From contig MU400570.1 of assembly GCA_022578965.1 (NCBI GenBank), forward strand, positions 62,001 to 126,000: a DNA stretch of 64,000 nucleotides. The letters run 5' to 3'. The DNA is from Xylaria sp. FL1777. Lineage: Eukaryota; Ascomycota; Sordariomycetes; Xylariales; Xylariaceae. Positions 45,712-57,584 of this stretch are shown piece after piece (positions within the stretch are counted from its first letter, which is position 1; every line of letters begins with the position of its first letter). Below the pieces are notes generated by a model. The model searched no databases, was not told the origin of the DNA, and saw only the letters and a program-made list of their open reading frames with translations. The translations under genes were made by a program, and so were the position numbers.

Positions 45712-46998
45712 GGTGGGGATGTCGTCTATGTAGAAGGCCGGGGGGCATAATAACAGAAGACGAAAGCGTAGGGGGGTGAAGCCAGGCTCGCTTCGATTCA
45801 CGAACTATCTTTCTTTTGTCTGGTACTCAGGAATACATGCCCTATACCTTTGCAGCTGTGGGACAGCTGCTCAACTATTATTGTCTATATGACGTACTAG
45901 GTTAATAAAGCTGCATTATGAGGCAGTAAACGTCTACGCAGGCATGGCGCCCGGTTTGGGTGGGTTTGATGGTGGCAGGTGGTAGTAGAAAGTAGTCATT
46001 GATAGCGTTGATACCCAGGGTGTCTGGAATGGGGGCGAAGAGGAATAGAAACAATAAAAAAAAGAAAAACCCTCTCTTATTCCCATGTTACTGTATAGTT
46101 GATATGACGAGTGTAAGCGGAAGGAATCTCTTTTCCTCCTTTTTCCGTCATTGACTCTGGTCCCGGAGTTGCTTTACACGCAACGAAGCATACGAAAGAG
46201 AACAAATTCGTAAATAAAGCAATACAAACGAAGCTATCGACATAACTTCTGCTCACAGTGCCTATAGACACTAATCTCAGTTGCTGATAAACTAAATGCC
46301 AATAATCTGAAGCCCCTCTGGAGACGTCGCCGCATTGCATCTCATCTCATCTCATCTCTACGTTATGATTTCTAAGCTGAAACAAGGCAAAGACTACTTG
46401 ACGCAGGTAGATAAATACCTGCCTCCTCAGTACATTACATATATGACGGCTAGTATAGGCAGTGCTAGATGCTCGCTATTTAAGGACACGTACCTGGCTC
46501 GTATATATTATCAACCACAGCGTAACCAAGGGCTAGATCATTAATCTGTTCACATGAGCAACCTCGTCTTCCACGCATACCTTCAACATGCATCCTAACT
46601 AATATTCACTCGACGAACATTGTTATATAAAGATAAATTCTGAAAGGATCGATTTTTTGTTGCTATAGTAGCCGACAATATATGGCCGGATCTAAGGGGT
46701 AGTAGTAGTACATAAGTATAGTCTAGAAAGGTTTAGATATAATTTACTAGCATATCAATCATATCCATCTAGACAAACAAGCTCCCTGTCATGTTTCAAT
46801 CGTATGTAAACTGACCAATTTTTTGGGGAATAATTTAAAATACACACATACGCCATGCGAAGGAACCGATATTATCTGCAACGAAGAGACCTTATACTTG
46901 TACCATAGGTTACAGGCCTTGGCCCTTCCCCACCCACCCTTAACCCCAATAGGTGCACTCTTTACGCCTTGGTAGAACTCCCTACTTCAACTCGCTCT
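45712..46998. other. Intergenic between convergent genes
   Basis: 1.29 kb of mostly AT-rich DNA between two converging stops. A CATCTCATCTCATCTCATCT repeat lies near 46337-46358 and an A-rich run at about 46055-46070. No gene recognised. Confidence 0.45.
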
Positions 46999-48993
46999 TT
47001 ACGATGAGCTTCGTGTAGCCCGCTTGCTGGCCTCACCCTTGACATTCTCGGCACCAGAGGAAACAGCCTCCGCGGCCTTGTCTTTGGCCTCAGTGGCCTT
47101 CTCCTTAACGTCAGCAGCTGCCTTCTTGACGGGGGCTGGGGTGCTGCCTCCGGATGTGAGGATGCCAGCAAGAGCAATGATGGTGACCAAAAGACCACCG
47201 ATGGCAGTAGGAACCTCGGGAACGAATTTGATAGCCTCAATGGGGTCCTTGGCGGCGATCGTCAGGAAGAGGTCGAGCTTCTCTTTGATGTAGGTTACAG
47301 GGTCATCGAGGAACTTGAGGTCAGATGGGGACTTGGGCTTGGGAGCCTCCTTGGGCTTCTCAGCCTGCTCCAGAGCCTTCTCGACAGGGGACTTAACGAA
47401 GAAGGTCTCATCGGCCAACTTCTTTGCGTCATCAACAGAGTGGCCAATGTAAATGTTGTCAAATGAGACGTCAGCTTGCATTGTCCAAAGCTCAAAGCCA
47501 ATCTAGTTCATTACGGGTTAGCGAAGTGCAGCTTTTAAGGCAGTAGAAGGTAGCCAATCAACTTACAGCACCAATAGGCTCGAAGTTAGCAGGAGTCTTA
47601 TCCTCGAAGTAGTCAGGGTTCGCGATCTTGCGAGGAGCCCAGGCACCCTTGTAGTCAGGGTTGTCGATGTATGGGGCAGTCCAAGGACCCTTGTAGTCGG
47701 GGTTGTTCTTCATGGGCTTAGACCAGGGGCCACAGCCAGAAACCTCAGCGCACTTGGGGTTGGGCACGATAGGAGCGACCCAATCACCATCCTCTTCATC
47801 GTCCCAATCCTCAGGCTTCTGGGCCTCTGGATCGGGTACGGTTGAAGGCTCGTTCTCGAGCCAATCCTCAGGCTGAGTAGCCTCCTCGTCGACAATCTCG
47901 AATGGCGCATCCTCATCCCAGTCCTCTGGCTTCTTGGCCTCGGGGTCAGGAATACGGGCCTCGTCAACCCAGTCCTCGGGCTTGGTATCTTTGGGATCGT
48001 CAATCTCCTTCTCCGGGTTGACAGATGGCGCGAATTGGTCAAGGAGGCTGCCTTCACGGACGGTCTCACCATCCTTTTGCACGGTGAAGGTATTGTTAGG
48101 CTGGACAATCAGAGTATACAGGTGAGTGAGCTTGTCAATGTCGGCCTGGGGAGGGGCAGAAAGATGCTTCTCCTCGTATTCGCCGGTCTTAGGGTTCTTG
48201 TGGTTAAAGATGAAGTGAACCTTGTTGGTGTGGCCGCACTTGTCAGGACCGAACATAATCACGTAAGGAGAAGCATTGCTGAACTCCTCTTGGTGAAGCG
48301 CCTTGGTGTCACGCAAGAGCTTCATATAAGCACCACCACATTCGAGACCCTCTGAAGGAAATTATTAGCATAGGTACGATGGTGAGAGAGCGGGGGCGAA
48401 CGTACTCTGCAGCTTGACCTCGTATTGGACCACAAGCGTCTTGCCCTTAGGGTCAATCTTCTTTGGGAATTTGGCAGAGATGGCGTGGTGAGCGGCGGCA
48501 TTCTTGGCGACCAAATACTTGTCGTTAACTACGCCGCTGTAGATGTACGGCTCTTCAACCGCCCACTCGCCAACGTAGGCCCATTCTTCTTCCGAACCCT
48601 TGGTATCCTTTTTGGCGTGGGAGGCTTTCCATCGAGACTCCCAGTCATTATCGAACTGCTCGAGGAACTCGGCTTTAACGGTAGAAGGCTACGTGACGAG
48701 AATATTAGTTAGCAAGAGCGATGATCTCCGACATACGGGCTTGGAACTTGGAGAGACGGGAGAGACTGGAGACTCACAGTGAATTTAGGCAGCTCGGCAG
48801 GCACCGTGTACGAGACCTCAGCACTCGAAGAGCCAGAGCCTCCGGAACCACCCGCTCCAGGACCACCCATCAGGTGACCACCACCAGCACCACCGCCAAA
48901 GCCGTGAGGATTTCCGTGAGGGCCACCGTGGAATCCATGAGCCTGGGCACCGCCCGCCAGAAGGGCGGCAGCGACAGCGGAATTTAGATGCAT
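46999..48993 (-). CDS. CNE1: Calnexin (ER lectin chaperone)
   Basis: Spliced model complement(join(46999..47502, 47567..48351, 48406..48688, 48778..48993)), 595 aa. A signal peptide ([18 protein letters not shown]) is followed by an unusual Gly/His-rich stretch (residues ~19-56) before the lectin domain. The lectin domain includes [39 protein letters not shown] and [20 protein letters not shown]. The P-domain shows both repeat types, KPEDW(D/V) units and NPDYKGxW units. A transmembrane helix ([20 protein letters not shown], near 526-545) and an Ala/Lys-rich ~50-residue cytosolic tail end the protein. It binds monoglucosylated N-glycans and retains glycoproteins for folding. It diverges from MDE1 over 2.6 kb. 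Confidence 0.96.
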
Positions 48994-51642
48994 GGCTGCG
49001 AATATGGATACAAGACAAGTGAATCAAGAAGCCAAGTCGACGGGGAAGAGATAGCTGTCCACAATAGAGCTCTCAGCTATCGACAGCAGCCGACCCGATC
49101 TGTCGAGACGGCGATGGCAAAGGCGATGACAAAGGCGATGACGATAAAAAAAAGAGGATGAAGGGGAGGATGAGGATAATGGGAAACGATGATTGATGGC
49201 TCCCAGAGCTGACGACGAAGAAAAAGAAATTCTCCACGAAAGTCTAAGAGAGAAGAGACACCGAGCGGAGGGAAGGAGACGATCAATTGGAATTTATTAT
49301 CTGCGCGAAGTTGCTAGAACCTTTTTCCTTCTGGGAGAACACCAACGTGGCCTTTTGGGGGGAGTACCCAGCCTATGCGTACAGCTGGGGCCGCGGCAGT
49401 AAGATGGATCTCTCTGCTGGTCTGGGTAGGTAGTCTAGGTACCACCTGTGTGTAACTGTAAGGTACGCTACCTACGGGACCACGGGGCAGGCCGGAATGT
49501 CTATTAGTGTACTGTACTGTAGTGCCTATAGGTACCTACCTTAGGCAGACAGGGGGACGGTAGCCCTGTAGCTCTGCAGTTTTGACAAGCTATGATTGGC
49601 CAAACTTAGAGACGGAAGCTTCAATTGCGCGGAGTACAGGTCGCCAAGAATGCCATTTTTAGCAGACTCCGGGGCCTTCTGTCGCAAAACCGCATAATGC
49701 CTTACGGCTACCAGACGGCTACCTAGTAACCATTGAATTATCACGCCGATTGATAGCTCTGATTGGCTGAATATTGGGGTGTTCTTTGTAAGCTTACTAA
49801 AATCTTGCGTTTAGGTTTGCCTGGTGTCCGAAACCACGATGAATTCAATATACAAACATACATGCCTTTAAAATGAGCTTTTGGCGGGATTATTGTTTGG
49901 GAGTCTATGACGTGTGCGTATTAGCTGTTTTGACTCCCAAATAACATACCTGATGCACGAGATGCGCATAGCAGAATGTGGAAGTTATCTACATGGGCCT
50001 CCCTATTGCTTTATCTGCCTGATACCGGGGGAGTTTGGAAGCATCATGCAATAAATAATGGCCCCGGCCTTACCTAATCTCTTCCTATGTATGAGTATGG
50101 ATCACCTCAAAGACTCGCATGAATAATCCTAAGGAGAAGAGGATAAGTGACTATTTACCTAGGAGATAGGTTTTACCGTCTTGCATGATAATGCGGATTT
50201 TAGCTGAGCCCAGCCTGAAGCATCGACAGCACGAATGGACCTTTAGACATCAAACTTTTCTTCACTTCACTCACTAACTAGTTGCGTAGCTCCAACTTTC
50301 GGAGAACATAACATTATTCGAAGACGATTTAGCATGCGCGTCCTTTTTGCATGCTTGAGCTTGGCGTTCTTCAAAACCATATCGAAAACTTCTCATCAAG
50401 AACGGGAAACCAGAAATCACTTCTCAGTCGGGGTTAATGTAGCAGATCTCGACGTACCGGGCAGCTTAATCGAGGAATTCTGACTCTCTTCTTGGCCTCC
50501 GAGCTAGAGAGTATAGAAGACGGGTTGCTTGATATATAATTAAGTGACATCCCGCCCAACGTTCGCCAAACATGCACAAGCAGTTATCTCTCCAAGGCTA
50601 CCTTGAAAGATGATGGCCACTTGTGGGAGCTTAAAAATATTTCTCAGGTCAGCCATAATACCAAGGGAGCAATAGCAATGGAGTTAGCATGTCAGCAGCT
50701 ATGCGAACTTTGAGGTTAGTTGTTCTAATTATATGGGATCACAAGAGCTGAGTTCCTACTGGGCTTATTCTTGAGAAGATCCGATACTTCAATTCCACTT
50801 AGATACAAAGAGGTTCCACGAGGGGCACAGCATCGTCCCGGCATCTAAATTAAGGTGAACAGCACATATTGAATCAACTCTGCGATATTTCAATGTTATT
50901 AACGTCGTCTAGAGCGATGTAACGTTTAGTAACGTTAATATTAACTTAATAGTGATGCTGTCGTTGTTAACTTGGGAGGCGGTTACATGCCATCGAAGCT
51001 TCGGGAGACTACCCATGGAGACTTGTTATGGCCGACTCATCTGAATATAGTCATATTTCTCTCTGCACAACTAGCATATGATTGTAGCCCGAATAAAAGT
51101 GATGAGTTAATTTGTTATGAGCTAACCAAATAGTAAACTTAGAACCAGTCATTCGTTCATTTGAACAAAGCACAGTTTATCTACATCTGCCGTACTTGAA
51201 ACAACTAAGCATAAAGCATAGAGAAGCCTCGGTCAAGAACGACACGTGATGTTGATTTGGCAAAGATTGGACGTGTTGATCTCCTTCCCCTTACCACCAC
51301 CATATTAGTCGACATAGATAAATGATAAATGATGCCATTTTGGGGAAATAGAACGTCGGAGCGCGGAGAGTGGGGAATGGTAGTACAGGAGAGCTGCACT
51401 GGATCAATCAGCGTCCATGCCGGGCACCGTCGACTTTAGCCTCATCACGTTTTAAAACATTGAAAAAGCCGCTGGGTCTTTCAAACAATCTTCCGGCGCC
51501 CAGCACTTCGCAAGTACCGCTCTCTCCGCAGCTGCGGGCGTCCTAGCCGATATTGCCCTTTTCCCTAAACAAATGCTAAATCGCCGGGATTTCTAGCACT
51601 CGATAAGAAGACACCTGTCAAACAACAGCTTGGGTAACCGCA
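48994..51642. other. Large divergent intergenic region CNE1 / MDE1
   Basis: 2.65 kb. TAGGTA/GGTACC motifs occur at 49424-49445 and 49529-49543. A 49-codon frame at 50334-50483 begins with a hydrophobic stretch. The part 50850-50960 is AT-rich with repeated GTAACGTT/AACGTTA units. No established gene is seen. Confidence 0.4.
50334..50483 (+). CDS. Possible short secreted-type ORF or gene remnant
   Basis: 49 aa, starting MRVLFACLSLAFFKTI, a signal-peptide-like hydrophobic start, and ending DVPGSLIEEF. Other frames stay open for 20 or so codons just downstream (for example LASELESIEDGLLDI), which could indicate a frameshifted or spliced continuation. No family recognised. It may be chance. Confidence 0.2.
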   Translation: MRVLFACLSLAFFKTISKTSHQERETRNHFSVGVNVADLDVPGSLIEEF

Positions 51643-52681
51643 ATGGGTGCCCAACAAGAGCCCGAGAATAATCATCTGGTCACCTCAGAGGACCAGGACC
51701 ATCCAGCAAATCTTATCCCTTCGTTATGTGCTAAGTTTTGGAACTTAGGCTGGGTTACTGGAACAGGAGGTGGATGTTCGATTCGAGACGGGTGAGACCA
51801 CTATTAAATATCCTTACTTCACTCAGCACTTTTCTCCTCACAATACGTATAATAAATTCACTGCACGCTTATTATAGCTTTCCCGCTGTCTTCCCCGTCT
51901 GACGTCATGTTACCTTACCCCTAATAAATCCTCAATATGAATTTCACCATCTCACATTTCCATACGCCAGAGACTTGGTATACATCGCGCCGTCGGGCGT
52001 GCAGAAGGAGTTGATGAAAGCGGACGACCTCTACGTCCTATCCCTCCAGCAGCAACAGCCCGACCTGAAGAACCGGACATACGTGCGCTCGCCGCCGCAG
52101 GGCAAGCCCTCGCAATGCACGCCGCTGTTCCTCGCGGCCTTCACGCGGCGCGGGGCCGGGTGCTGCATCCACACGCACTCGCAGTGGGCGGTGCTGGTGA
52201 CGCTGCTGCTCGAGGCGCAGGGGCCCGGCCGTGACAAGGTCTTCGAGATCAACAACATCGAGCAGATCAAGGGCTTCGGCCGCGGCTTCCAGAAGTCGGG
52301 CAACCTCGGCTACCACGACACGCTGCGCATCCCCGTCATCGAGAACACGGCCCACGAGGAGGACCTCACCGAGTTCCTCGAGGAGGCCATGGACAGGCAT
52401 CCCGACACGTACGCCGTCCTCGTCCGTCGACATGGCGTCTACGTGTGGGGTGACAACGTGCATAAGGCGAAGACAATGTGCGAGAGGTATGTGAAACAAC
52501 ACTTCTTCGTCGTCCACGTCATCATATATGTGAACAACTAACCGTGGGGTCTTTTTCGTCTTCTTCGAATAGTCTCGACTATCTTTTTCAGTTGGCAGTG
52601 CAGATGAAACATCTCGGCCTTCCGTGGTTGAGTCACGTCCCAGAGACGCTGCCGAGGCGCCTGGCGAATGCGAAGACATAG
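51643..52681 (+). CDS. MDE1: Methylthioribulose-1-phosphate dehydratase
   Basis: Spliced model join(51643..51791, 51971..52486, 52573..52681), 257 aa. Exon joins give [19 protein letters not shown] followed by [20 protein letters not shown], then [20 protein letters not shown] with the zinc ligands His117 and His119, and [14 protein letters not shown] with His204. The final exon restores [20 protein letters not shown]. This is the class II aldolase/adducin fold of MtnB/Mde1. It dehydrates 5-methylthioribulose-1-phosphate to the diketo intermediate in the methionine salvage pathway, in the cytosol. The first intron (179 nt) is the longest modelled in the window. Exon 2 is markedly GC-rich compared with the flanks. 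Length fits the family (~240-260). Confidence 0.95.
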
Positions 52682-53084
52682 AGTCTAATGGGTGCGGCCA
52701 AATTGAAAACGTTAGTAAAGACGACAGATGTCATGTGATTCAGAATATGAACGAGGAAATTCAGATATCGGCCAATAAAAAGCTCGCGTTCTTTAGCTGT
52801 CCTTTTAGCTGACATGTTTTTTGTACAACCCGACATCACCCTCCTCACCCCTAACCCCTAACCCCTAACCCCTGATCCCCAAGATCACAACGCATGTCTC
52901 ATAGCGACTCCGCGTTATCATGTCTCTCGGGAAAGAACCCCCCTTCCACGACCCGAACCCACAACCCAAAAGCACACGTACCTCCTCTCATTAATCTCCC
53001 GAGGAACACCCTTAACACCCTCGCCTATTAATGCAGAATAGATCTTGCGTCGGAAGCATCCATGGTTGTTGTTAGAGGTATAAT
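52682..53084. other. Convergent 3' region MDE1 / GPI-type gene, with telomere-like tract
   Basis: 403 bp between two converging stops. Its most notable content is the ACCCCTA repeat at 52847-52873, listed separately. Confidence 0.6.
52847..52873. repeat. Interstitial telomere-like repeat (CCCCTAA)n
   Basis: Three and a half tandem copies of a 7-nt CCCCTAA unit, i.e. TTAGGGG on the other strand, one G longer than the usual fungal TTAGGG. It lies in non-coding DNA between converging genes, not at a chromosome end. Confidence 0.8.
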
Positions 53085-53791
53085 CTACAGAGCAATGAAG
53101 CCGGCGAGTAGGCCGAAGAGGCTTAATCCAGTGCCAATAGTACCGACGGGGCCGTAGACGCCGGCGCCGGAGTCAGACGAAGACGTGCTCTTGGGCGCGT
53201 CCGAGGCAGCGGAGACCGTGTGCGGGACCGAGGTGACGAAGGTCGAGCCGCCCGAGGTGATGGTCGTCGCGACTTCGGTAACGCTGCTGCCGACGTTGCT
53301 GGCCGCGTTGCTGGTCGCCAGGTTCGGCGTGCCCGTGGTCGTGTAGTAGTACTCGCCGATGCATTTCTCGACGCAGTCGGCGTAGGCCTGGTTATCGGCC
53401 GCCGTGCCGTTGCCCTGCGGGCAGCCGGCGACGCAGTTCGTCGTGGCGTTCACGTTCTGGTTGTCCGGGCTGGGGACTGCGATGCAGTTCGCGCGGCACT
53501 TAGTGTCGGTCGGATCGCCTAGAACCATACCGCGTTAGCTCATCATAGTCTAAGAAGCTAATGCTTTTACTCCTCTGGATCCCCCGTCTTCGAAGTATAT
53601 TCGATCCATCGGAACACGAGAATTTACGAATTCTACTTACAAGCAGCAAGGCACTGCTCGATCGCCGAAGCAACGGAGGACTGGGCCGGGTCGCCGCTGG
53701 AGACAGTGGTAGAGGTCGCGGCAGTGGTGGAAGTCTGGGCGCTCGCAGCAACGGCGAAGAGGCCGGCAACGATGAAGGAAGTGAAACGCAT
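53085..53791 (-). CDS. Secreted Ser/Thr- and Cys-containing protein, probably GPI-anchored
   Basis: Spliced model complement(join(53085..53518, 53641..53791)), 194 aa. A clear signal peptide (MRFTSFIVAGLFAVAASAQ) is followed by Thr/Ser-rich sequence and a Cys-containing domain (EQCLAACDPTDTKCRANCIA and NCVAGCPQGNGTAADNQAYA, then DCVEKCIGEYYY). A second Ser/Thr-rich stretch ends in SSSDSGAGVYGPVGTIGTGL plus a hydrophobic terminus (FGLLAGFIAL), the pattern of a GPI-anchor signal. It is likely displayed on the plasma membrane or bound to the wall. The cysteines come in CxxxC pairs, a layout seen in small fungal wall proteins; I do not assign a named family. Confidence 0.8.
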
Positions 53792-55699
53792 TTTGAGAGG
53801 GGGGATAGAAAAATTAGACTATTATAATGGGTATATAGTTATAGATAATAGTAAGTTCCTTTTTTTTAACGAGTGTCGTGAAGAAGTTAGCCCTAATGGG
53901 TATTACGAGGGAAAACAGCTTCTTGTCGATTTCTTAATAAACGAGAGAGAAACCTTGGGACTGGAGGAGAGCGAGAGTGTGGTAGTAGGGGGAGTTTTAC
54001 GACTTAAAAGACACACAGTGGACGTCAGGGGGAGGAGGGAACAGGCAGAGAGACAGGCAAAATACCAAGAAAGGCACTGGCATATGTATAGCATCAGAAA
54101 TTATACTGTATGAACATGAGGCAGGTTGTATGTATCCTGTAAGTCGGCAGGCCCGCAAGAGTACCTCGTGTCCCCTGCGCCGTACCGTTAGCTGCCAATG
54201 TACACAGGGCAGAAGGCGCTACCTGTCCTCCGGCTTTGGGACTCGTGGCGTGCGTCTCCATGCAGAATCGGTGCTAGCTCGTTCCAGGATTCCTTCTTTT
54301 CCGTCCGGGGAAGCTGGACAAAGAGAAATGATCGCCATACACTACTTACACTACACAGGGAATTGGCTGATTAGTTTTTTTTTTTTTCCCCTTCACTTTA
54401 CCGCGTAACATACCTAGTGTAGTGTAGCGTAGGTAGTGTAAGTTATGCAGTGCTAGTTGGCCGGACAGGACAGGACAGGACAGGGGAGGGGAGACCCGCG
54501 ACAAAGCGCCCATCTCGATTGATTTCGTGGCTTTGCCCAATACGACCACGTCTCGTCGCCCTCATTGGCCTGGAGGGTCCCTCTTTTTTGCCCGTGTTTG
54601 CAACAACGCTACCTAGCCTGGGTGCGCCAAGCGGGAGCTCCACCCCGTCATGAGAGTTCGTAATTTCGTTTTCCAAGCCACGGCCTAGGTAGTGTATGCG
54701 CCCCCCTCCCATTTTCAGCTGTTCTTGTGGTGATTTGCCGCGATCAGACAGGAAACCGAACGACCAGTTGGGCAAAGGATGGGCGCCAATTGGCTCTTCG
54801 TCTATGGCTGTGGAGATTGTCATGCAATGTTCTAATACATAAGCGAGACCTGACGTAGCATCCAGCCAACGCATGTCATTTTTCTCGTTGTGGCTGGCTG
54901 TTGTGTAATTGCTGGCCGGACAGACGGGTTGACTCCCACTGACTTGCACCATTTTAGGAGGGTTTCTTACCTAGTGGCGGTGGTGCCTATTTGTGCTGAT
55001 TCAAGGTCCTGGGAAAAAAAGAAAGTCAATAGGTAAGGTATGGTAGGTAGGTGTTAGACTCGGTACAAGTGGCGTTCTCGGCCGCCATATAAAGATAGGT
55101 AGTATGCCAGTTTATGATCTATAATGCTAGCTAAGTATGCACTATGATTCAAATAGTGTGGTGATATCGTTCCTCGTTGACAGTGCTGAGCATTAGTCGG
55201 CTACTTTATTAAGTTACTGTCACCCAACCTCAACCTCACAAGACAGCGTTTGACGACTGTATTTAATGACAGCTGGCTACACAGGATGGCACACGATGCG
55301 GCGGTTCTCGTGCGACCGCCGAGCATGAAGGAGCGCAAAGACACTCGTATCGTAAAACTGTTGTCAGTCTGAGTAGCTCACCATGTTTCTCATCTACCTA
55401 CTATTCTTAGCCCAAGTAGGTCGAGTCATGCATACAAATACTAGCGGTAAACTATGGTCATAAAATACACTATAAACGATTGAGCTGGGTTGGTTGGCTT
55501 GGCGGGTATTTCGCACGATATTTCTTGACACGACACTTACATGAGGGCCAAGCAAGCAAGCAAGCAGGCAGTGATCGTAGGTACAACACTGCATCGGGGG
55601 TGATTACGCAGACCTCCGGTTACACGCCTCGCTCTCGACGGCACGGCGGAGGCAATGCATTGCGCCGCGCGAACCAAGTACGCTGTTCTCGACATCATC

Positions 55700-55794
<95 letters not shown>

Positions 55795-55894
55795 NNNNNN
55801 NNNNNNNNNNNNNNNNNNNNNNNNNNNNNNNNNNNNNNNNNNNNNNNNNNNNNNNNNNNNNNNNNNNNNNNNNNNNNNNNNNNNNNNNNNNNNC

Positions 55895-55993
<99 letters not shown>
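55700..55993. repeat. (CTGT)n tetranucleotide microsatellite interrupted by an N gap
   Basis: Perfect CTGT/TGTC units run from 55700 to 55794 (about 24 copies) and again from 55896 to 55993 (about 24 copies). Between them are 99 N at 55795-55893. The gap therefore very likely hides more of the same repeat and its true length is unknown. Confidence 0.98.
55795..55893. other. Assembly gap (99 N)
   Basis: Run of 99 undetermined bases placed inside the CTGT repeat; a sequencing or assembly break at a long simple repeat. Confidence 0.99.
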
Positions 55994-56189
55994 CCGGTCA
56001 GGCGCTCACACCGTTGTTGGAGGGGTACCTAGGTTGGAATACGAGTTGCGGATCGTCGCGACGCTCCAATCGAACTGTCTTGTGTTCCTTTTTTTTTTAA
56101 TCCGCCATGTGGCAAACCTCATACCGTATCAGTTTATACCTATACTACGTCAGGATTCCTTTTCACGTTCAACTACGTGTATGTTTTGC

Positions 56190-56218
56190 TACCTACCTAC
56201 CTACCTACCTAGGTAGGT
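56190..56218. repeat. CTAC/GTAG palindromic repeat
   Basis: Five CTAC units directly followed by the inverted CTAGGTAGGTGG, so the tract can fold into a hairpin. It is the densest example of the TACCTA/TAGGTA motif found in many intergenic regions of this window. Confidence 0.85.
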
Positions 56219-57584
56219 GGTCATTCAAGCTCCTCACCTTAGTTAGCTACAATATCAGCTAACTACCTGCATATGCAGTGAAAAATCTACGTGATAGAGG
56301 CAAAAGGATGTTGATCTGCCGTCTCTTCCGACCTAAATTCAGGCTGCCGTCCGAATAGCACCTGCTGACATACACAGAGATCACGATTTGTCTATTCGAT
56401 AGTTGCAGGTGCTCATCCAATGGAATTAATTCCCCTCCCCAGGACCTAGTATTTTCTAAACATCACCATGAATACCTCCACGTTGATATCCCATACACCT
56501 TCCAGCAACATGTGAACACCTCAATGGTTGCCAGATCCGGTAGGCAAATTTGCTCTACTGAGGTATCTATGTGATACACATTCATCTATTTTGGGATGCC
56601 CATGCCTCCACATTAACTTTTTCTGTGCATTGACTACCTACTTGGCTAGGGAATAGGGGTGGACTAGCGCCTAACTATAGGTTCCAACCTGATATCCAAA
56701 GCGCATGAGTAACCACCCTGAAGTGAACATCTTTTTTGAGACTTTAGTTGTGAACAGATAGTTCTCAACAGAGAGGTATTGGCTCTAGCCTTTTTGACCG
56801 AAACGTGTTTAGTACTCGGCCCAGGAAAACGGATCCTATCGACACTACGGTAACTTAATCGAGGGTATCACACCGCACAGCATTGGGCAAAACAGTAGAA
56901 TCAGCCAGCCCTTCAAAACCTTATTACTACCATGATCCCAGATTCGGGAAGTTAATCGTCGAGTAACGAGATGGCTTCAGATACCCGCAAGTGCTGGCAA
57001 TTTAGTTTGCTATGCAAAGTAGGGAGATGCCTACTTCTCAATCTCAGTCCACATGTCCCGGTTCGGTTCGCACATGGATTCAATGCACATATGCAAGCTG
57101 CCGAGTATTGCATGTCTCACAGCAATACTCCTGACCTACTTACATGATCAGGTTCCAATTGGATCTTCCGAGTCAAGGGTCTGTCTCCTTTACAGTACAT
57201 GTAAGCAAATGCCCTGCATGTCGGATTGCAGACTTCGCTTGAGTTATTACCGCAGTTTATCATTGGCCATATTAAAGAGCGCACACCGCATGTACTACGT
57301 TTAATTGTCGAGCATCGAACAAAATTGCCGCAGGAATGCAATGCATGCCCTCAGTTGGTATGCCTGGGAAATCAGTGTCTTTTTTGGTCTAGGCGTTTTC
57401 TATGGCCGAGTATAATCATCTAGCTTCGCCTTCCGGTTTTCTAAGTTAATAGCGTGCCATGGTAACTAGAGTCTAACTGATAGAGGGGCTTCGTAAATCC
57501 TAATGTTCATCACTCTTCATTTTAGCCCTGCTCGTGGTACCAGCGAAGGCCAAGGCCCCATAGGTCCCAGTGTTGGCAGACGAC

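Larger units (their letters stand above)
53792..57584. other. 3.8-kb non-coding stretch with microsatellites and an assembly gap
   Basis: No gene recognised. Contents: a GGACA repeat near 54462-54485, T-runs at about 54376-54388 and 56090-56098, TAGGTAGG near 55043-55051, a (CTGT)n tract split by an N gap at 55700-55993, and a CTAC/GTAG palindromic tract at 56190-56218. Confidence 0.5.

Noticed and set aside
49341..49350. CCAACGTGG upstream of calnexin as an unfolded-protein response element
   Set aside because: Only partly matches known UPRE (TGACGTGG) and no CCAAT-N9-CCACG arrangement was found.
52038..52679. 213-codon minus-strand frame opposite MDE1
   Set aside because: Shadow of the GC-rich MDE1 exon; it runs through known introns of the real gene and has no motif.
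55480..56100. Plus-strand open frame of repeated Cys-Leu-Ser-Val
   Set aside because: Translation of the CTGT microsatellite and the N gap; not a gene.
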